From contig JAKBEL010000003.1 in NCBI GenBank assembly GCA_021833825.1, positions 1-35,771 of the forward strand: a DNA stretch of 35,771 nucleotides. Reading direction: 5' to 3'. The DNA comes from a bacterium. GTDB lineage: Bacteria; Babelota; Babeliae; Babelales; Vermiphilaceae. Of the stretch, positions 32,088-35,771 are shown piece by piece. Position numbers and translations under genes: made by a program. Position 1 is the first letter of the stretch; the number at the start of each line of letters is the position of its first letter. The notes below the pieces were generated by a model. It was not told where the DNA came from. It made no database searches and saw only the letters and a program-made list of their open reading frames with translations.

Positions 32088-33195
32088 GTCGATAGTAATA
32101 ACATTCTGTAGTATAAGCATCATAATGATCAATCTTTTTGGAGAAGAGATGAAGAGCCGCAATCTCTATTGTGTTATTGTGGCAGGTGGAGATGGAACTC
32201 GCTTATGGCCATTAAGTCGTCAAGCTAAACCAAAACAACTATTGCCCTTAGGATCTGATGCTACATTGCTTGAGCAGGCTGTCGATCGTGTTGCTCCATT
32301 GACCTCGAAAGATTGTATTTGGGTCAGTACAACAGCTCAACATGAAAAGAGTATACAAGAGACAGTTGGCAAAAGAATAGGGCGTATTGTGGTAGAACCT
32401 GGATCGCGCAATACAGGTCCAGCAATTCTGCTCAGTTGTATGCAAATTTATGCGATTGATCCAGATGCTGTTATTGTGTTTCTTCCAGCCGATCCATTTA
32501 TTCCGCATCGCGATTGGAAAAAATTTAGAACTTTCTTGGAGCATGCTGTTGATCATGCAAAAATAACTGAAGAGATTGTTCTTCTTGGTGTTGAGCCAAG
32601 CTATCCCTCTACAGCATATGGATATATAGCATTTGATAAACAGGAGGTAGCGAATCATAATTCACCATATAAAGTTACTCATTTTCGTGAAAAGCCCTCT
32701 TATGAACTTGCAGAACAGTATTTGGAGGAGGGGAATAATCTATGGAATATTGGTGTTTTTTGTGCGCGAGCATCCAGCTTCATGAATGAATTTAAGGCGA
32801 CAGCCCCGCTCATGTTTGAGGGTGTGCAACGTTATCTGAATAATCAAGATTCATATCAATCGATCATTTCAGATTCTATAGATTATGCTGTTCTTGAGCG
32901 CAGCCGTAAGGTCTCTGTTTTGCCTGTTGATTTTAGTTGGTGCGATGTGGGCAATATTGAGGTTTTTTTATCATTAAAACAGCAATATAATACATTAGAT
33001 GCTAATTTTATTAGTGTTGATTCTCATAATAATTTAGTTGATGTTCCAGGTAAATTAGTAGCTCTTGTTGGGGTTGATGATCTCTGTATTATTGAGGTTG
33101 ATGACGCATTGCTTATCACTAAACGTAAATCGGCAGAAGAGGTTCGGGGTATTGTGAAATTATTAAAACAGGGTGGATATAAGCAGCATTTGTAA
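32074..33195 (+). CDS. manC: Mannose-1-phosphate guanylyltransferase (start uncertain)
   Basis: Makes GDP-mannose from mannose 1-phosphate and GTP. The nucleotide site G-G-D-G-T-R-L-W-P-L-S-R lies 13 residues after ATG 32149, and E-K-P, then N-x-L-W-N-I-G-V-F, are further on. It is the short form, without the C-terminal isomerase domain of AlgA-type enzymes. Two starts have good ribosome sites. ATG 32149 (GGAG, 5 bases) gives a normal cytoplasmic enzyme of 348 residues. ATG 32074 (AGGGAG, 7 bases) adds 25 residues that look like a signal peptide or membrane anchor. I list the longer form but cannot decide. It feeds Gmd directly downstream. Confidence 0.85.
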   Translation: MKLHKSIVITFCSISIIMINLFGEEMKSRNLYCVIVAGGDGTRLWPLSRQAKPKQLLPLGSDATLLEQAVDRVAPLTSKDCIWVSTTAQHEKSIQETVGKRIGRIVVEPGSRNTGPAILLSCMQIYAIDPDAVIVFLPADPFIPHRDWKKFRTFLEHAVDHAKITEEIVLLGVEPSYPSTAYGYIAFDKQEVANHNSPYKVTHFREKPSYELAEQYLEEGNNLWNIGVFCARASSFMNEFKATAPLMFEGVQRYLNNQDSYQSIISDSIDYAVLERSRKVSVLPVDFSWCDVGNIEVFLSLKQQYNTLDANFISVDSHNNLVDVPGKLVALVGVDDLCIIEVDDALLITKRKSAEEVRGIVKLLKQGGYKQHL

Positions 33196-33208
33196 GGTAA
33201 AGGGATAG

Positions 33209-34303
33209 ATGAAACGGGCATTAATTACCGGAATTACTGGGCAGGATGGTGCATATTTAGCAGAGTTATTACTCGAAAAAGAGTATCAAGTTCATGGTAT
33301 TAAGCGCCGCTCCTCATCATTTAATACATCACGTATAGATCATCTATTTCAAAATGAAGAGTATCAATCTAATGGTTGTTTTCAGTTGCATTATGGAGAT
33401 GTAACTGATGCTACTAACCTTATTCGAGTTATTCAAGAGATACAACCAGATGAGATATATCATCTGGCTGCTCAAAGTCATGTTGCAGTTTCGTTTGAGA
33501 CTCCTGAATACACTGCGCAAGCTGATGCTCTTGGCACACTGCGCATGTTAGAGGCAATTCGCATTTTAGGTTTAACTGAGAAGGTGAAGTTTTATCAAGC
33601 ATCAACTAGTGAACTATTTGGTAATGCAAAGCAGTCTCCACAAAATGAGGATACGCCATTTGCGCCACGCTCTCCTTATGCAGCAGCAAAGCTCTATAGT
33701 TATTGGATAACAAGAAACTATCGTGAAGCTTACGGACTGTTTGCTTGTAATGGCATTCTATTTAACCATGAATCACCATTGCGAGGAGAGACCTTTGTAA
33801 CACGCAAAATTACACGCGCGGTTGTGCGCATTAAATATGGCCTACAGCAACAATTAGTTCTGGGCAATGTAGAAGCAAAGCGTGATTGGGGCTATGCAAA
33901 AGAGTATGTGGCTGCAATGTGGGCAATGTTGCAGATGAATGAACCGCAAGATCTTGTTATAGCAACAGGAAAGATGTATTCAGTGCGTGATTTTGTCAAT
34001 TTAGCCTTTGCAAAAGTTGGTATTAATTTAGAGTGGATAGGAACCGGCAAAGAGGCATGTGCGGTTAATATTGATACGGGTAAAAAGGTGGTGGTTGTCG
34101 ATGAACGTTATTTTCGCCCGACAGAAGTTGAACAGCTGTGTGGCGATGCTTCAAGAGCACGTAAGATTATCAATTGGGAACCGAAAGTTACGTTGCCTGA
34201 GCTTGTTGCTATAATGGTTGATGCGGATGAACAGTTATTATTATCTGAACAATTGATTCCGCTTGAACTGAACCAAAATAAGCATAATATGCGCGGCTGG
34301 TGA
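33209..34303 (+). CDS. gmd: GDP-mannose 4,6-dehydratase
   Basis: Converts GDP-mannose to GDP-4-keto-6-deoxymannose, the precursor of GDP-fucose, rhamnose and perosamine. It is a short-chain dehydrogenase with NADP site T-G-I-T-G-Q-D-G at 7-14, R-R-S-S-S-F-N-T at 33-40, catalytic T133 and E135 in S-T-S-E-L-F-G, and Y157-x-x-x-K161 in S-P-Y-A-A-A-K. The substrate-binding N-H-E-S-P-L-R-G is at 186-193. The 364-residue length is typical. It starts 13 bases after manC, so both are in one operon. No reductase or transaminase to finish a deoxysugar is in the window. Confidence 0.95.
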   Translation: MKRALITGITGQDGAYLAELLLEKEYQVHGIKRRSSSFNTSRIDHLFQNEEYQSNGCFQLHYGDVTDATNLIRVIQEIQPDEIYHLAAQSHVAVSFETPEYTAQADALGTLRMLEAIRILGLTEKVKFYQASTSELFGNAKQSPQNEDTPFAPRSPYAAAKLYSYWITRNYREAYGLFACNGILFNHESPLRGETFVTRKITRAVVRIKYGLQQQLVLGNVEAKRDWGYAKEYVAAMWAMLQMNEPQDLVIATGKMYSVRDFVNLAFAKVGINLEWIGTGKEACAVNIDTGKKVVVVDERYFRPTEVEQLCGDASRARKIINWEPKVTLPELVAIMVDADEQLLLSEQLIPLELNQNKHNMRGW

Positions 34304-34375
34304 AATTATGATCAAAAGAGTTTAAAGTTGTAACGGTACCGGACGGTAGTGTGACAGTGTATAGGAATAAAGTCT

Positions 34376-34402
34376 TCTTATTAAGGGATAAGAGATTTTT
34401 TT
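34376..34402 (+). terminator. Terminator downstream of gmd
   Basis: TCTTAT (34376-34381) and ATAAGA (34388-34393) form a 6-bp stem with a TAAGGG loop, followed two bases later by seven T residues. It lies about 73 bases after the gmd stop. Confidence 0.6.
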
Positions 34403-34421
34403 ATATGGATACCATTTTAAC

Positions 34422-34459
34422 AAAAAACCCCCAAGATTTTATGTCTTGAGGGGGTTTTT
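34422..34459. terminator. Bidirectional terminator between convergent genes
   Basis: An A run and CCCCC-AAGA (34422-34436) pair with TCTT-GA-GGGGG and a T run (34444-34459), with a two-base bulge. A residues on the left and T residues on the right let it stop transcripts from both sides: the sugar locus and the minus-strand gene ending at 34477. Confidence 0.88.
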
Positions 34460-34476
34460 AAAATCATCTTATAAAG

Positions 34477-35127
34477 TTATTTGTCGTAATAAAACTTCTT
34501 CAGCATGCTACTTTTATATGGTTCTGGATTATTTACCGTAGCAACTAAACCTAGAAACTCTTTTTTACATTCTAATGGCTCACCACATGAGTCTCTATAT
34601 AATTTAAGATGGCCAAAAGGATGAACCGTTGTTGCATTGCACCATCTAAAATCTGGCCAGTACATATCATGTTCTTTCATTCTTATGAGTTCTTTTTTTT
34701 GAACATCAGAAGCAGTAGATAAAGCCATAATCTGTCGCCGATGAGATTCTAGTTCTTTTGTTTTATTCTCTTGCTTTTCACGAGCAAGTTCGCCAGAATA
34801 CCATTTAGGTAAATAATTAACTGCAGTGCGGGTAGCCTCTACTGTAACAAATATTCCAGCTGCAATAGCGGTAATCATAGGTAACTCTTGTACCAACGTA
34901 TTAGTAGCTTGAGATCCAAATTGATTTCCAAAAGCTCCTGAAGCCGGAATTAAATTATTATCAACAGTGCTCGAGACAATATTTGCTGCATTAACTACAT
35001 TTTGAGATGCAATAACCGCGTTCTGTGAAGCAGGCAATCCAGCATTAAATGCCACATTGTCACCAAATTTAGCTAAGATATCTAATGTTATTAGTGATAA
35101 TAATAATAAGCTTGCTTTTTTCTTCAT
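34477..35127 (-). CDS. Secreted hypothetical protein with membrane segment and coiled coil
   Basis: The 216-residue product has a signal peptide at about 1-19. A 60-residue region rich in N, A and Q follows, then a hydrophobic segment at about 83-98, and a charged coiled coil at about 112-150. A compact C-terminal part (150-216) with three cysteines and several tryptophans and tyrosines completes it. It is probably anchored in the inner membrane with the C-terminus as a small domain. No family is recognised. The next gene upstream on the strand is 37 bases away. Confidence 0.6.
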   Translation of the reverse strand: MKKKASLLLLSLITLDILAKFGDNVAFNAGLPASQNAVIASQNVVNAANIVSSTVDNNLIPASGAFGNQFGSQATNTLVQELPMITAIAAGIFVTVEATRTAVNYLPKWYSGELAREKQENKTKELESHRRQIMALSTASDVQKKELIRMKEHDMYWPDFRWCNATTVHPFGHLKLYRDSCGEPLECKKEFLGLVATVNNPEPYKSSMLKKFYYDK

Positions 35128-35164
35128 GTTGTTCTTTTCTGTATAATTTAATTAATTGCTGCAT

Positions 35165-35611
35165 CTAATTGTATTTAACTATTTCTGTAAGCAAATCGTT
35201 GTATTGCTGGTATAGTTTGTTCAAAAAAAAATATTCTGCTGCAACTCTAACTATAGCATGCTGAACTCTATCAAGCTCATGTCGATAGGCTGTATGTTCG
35301 GGAGAAAGCCGCTCTTTAATAGCATTATCAACATCAATGTTATTAATTAAAGTATAAATCATAAAGGATTCTAATCGATTAGCTTCCTTACAAATTAAAT
35401 TTAGCTGTTCTTTATCATATGCATCAGTCATAGAAAGCAATATCTTTGAAGCTTCTGCAGTAACTGCATCAATATATTTTTCTTTTTCAGCAATATCTTG
35501 TTTTAACATCTCTAATTTATTGATTTTGGCAATCAATTCAACATCTTTAGGATCACTTTTCCCTAAAAGCGGCATAATAACTAAAACTGATAATAATATT
35601 CGTTTGATCAT
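35165..35611 (-). CDS. Secreted coiled-coil hypothetical protein
   Basis: The 148-residue product has a signal peptide (about 1-18, ending L-L-G-K before S-D-P). The mature part is almost entirely helical with heptad-like hydrophobic spacing at 25-60 and 105-145. Its ATG overlaps the TGA of the upstream membrane protein (ATGA), so it is translationally coupled to it, and there is no separate ribosome site. No family is recognised. Confidence 0.6.
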   Translation of the reverse strand: MIKRILLSVLVIMPLLGKSDPKDVELIAKINKLEMLKQDIAEKEKYIDAVTAEASKILLSMTDAYDKEQLNLICKEANRLESFMIYTLINNIDVDNAIKERLSPEHTAYRHELDRVQHAIVRVAAEYFFLNKLYQQYNDLLTEIVKYN

Positions 35612-35771
35612 TGTAATCTTTCATTTTTATTCGATGTTAAAAAATAATAAATAATATCTGATAATCCCATCGCTATAAATACAGCAACCTTTATTCGTAA
35701 CCCAATATCATGACGATAAAGCATTAGAAAGCTCGTCACATATATTAATAGCGATAAAATAAATTTTTTAG
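35608..35771 (-). CDS. C-terminal end of a membrane protein (partial, cut by window edge)
   Basis: The minus strand is open from the right edge to a TGA at 35610-35608, giving 53 codons. They encode two hydrophobic helices separated by a short basic loop (Y-R-H-D-I-G-L-R-I-K), then a charged tail N-K-N-E-R-L-Q. The stop overlaps the ATG of the next gene in a 4-base ATGA, a good sign that both are real. Too little is visible to name a family. Confidence 0.6.
   Translation of the reverse strand, partial: KKFILSLLIYVTSFLMLYRHDIGLRIKVAVFIAMGLSDIIYYFLTSNKNERLQ

Noticed and set aside
1-35771. tRNA, rRNA or CRISPR loci
   Set aside because: I read the intergenic regions for T-loop sequences, rRNA cores and regularly spaced identical repeats and saw none. 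The fic and DUF4143 arrays have no spacers of CRISPR type.

Overview
The window looks like part of a small AT-rich genome of a Gram-negative, host-associated bacterium. An outer membrane is implied by a Skp/OmpH-like periplasmic chaperone, an outer-membrane beta-barrel protein and many signal peptides. Host association is suggested by a run of secreted ankyrin-repeat proteins and by many short secreted proteins of unknown function. This mix resembles amoeba-associated intracellular lineages, and Candidatus Dependentiae (TM6) is my best guess. That placement is inference: there is no rRNA or other phylogenetic marker here that I can place without a search.

Layout. 1-54 is the cut-off start of a transposase. 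199-2409 holds five small genes, four with signal peptides; two of these are tandem paralogues. 2544-3638 is a Fic-domain protein behind a striking array of seven 11-bp repeats. 3691-4225 is a complete-looking IS200/IS605-type insertion sequence with hairpin ends. It abuts a YVTN beta-propeller gene that has lost its 5' end (4278-5402), followed by an outer-membrane barrel protein. 6028-6368 is a long gene-free gap containing a possible structured RNA or small inverted-repeat element. It precedes a P2-type calcium ATPase (6369-9077), the Skp-like chaperone, PRPP synthetase, an S-adenosylmethionine decarboxylase with an unexpected signal peptide, peptidyl-tRNA hydrolase and a small secreted protein. 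On the minus strand, 12447-24864 holds alanyl-tRNA synthetase, two secreted proteins, a DUF4143 ATPase with triple palindromes upstream, a GT-C membrane protein plus HIT hydrolase pair, five ankyrin-repeat proteins and an ATP-dependent DNA ligase. Part of the ankyrin/ligase region is a clear tandem duplication.

From 25775 to 34303 the plus strand carries a surface-sugar locus: a fused UDP-GlcNAc 2-epimerase/UDP-ManNAc dehydrogenase, a two-domain oxidoreductase overlapping it by 4 bp, a GT-C membrane protein, mannose-1-phosphate guanylyltransferase and GDP-mannose 4,6-dehydratase. Together they would supply UDP-ManNAcA and GDP-4-keto-6-deoxymannose for a surface polysaccharide or glycoprotein. 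REP-like repeats lie at 25529, 30510 and 30653. Two terminators close the locus. The right end has two secreted coiled-coil proteins and the tail of a membrane protein on the minus strand.

No tRNA, rRNA or CRISPR array was recognised. The least expected items are the exported-looking SpeD, the two phased repeat arrays upstream of fic and the DUF4143 gene, the shared IKEP(D/N) tail of three ankyrin proteins, and the inverted-repeat element before the calcium pump.
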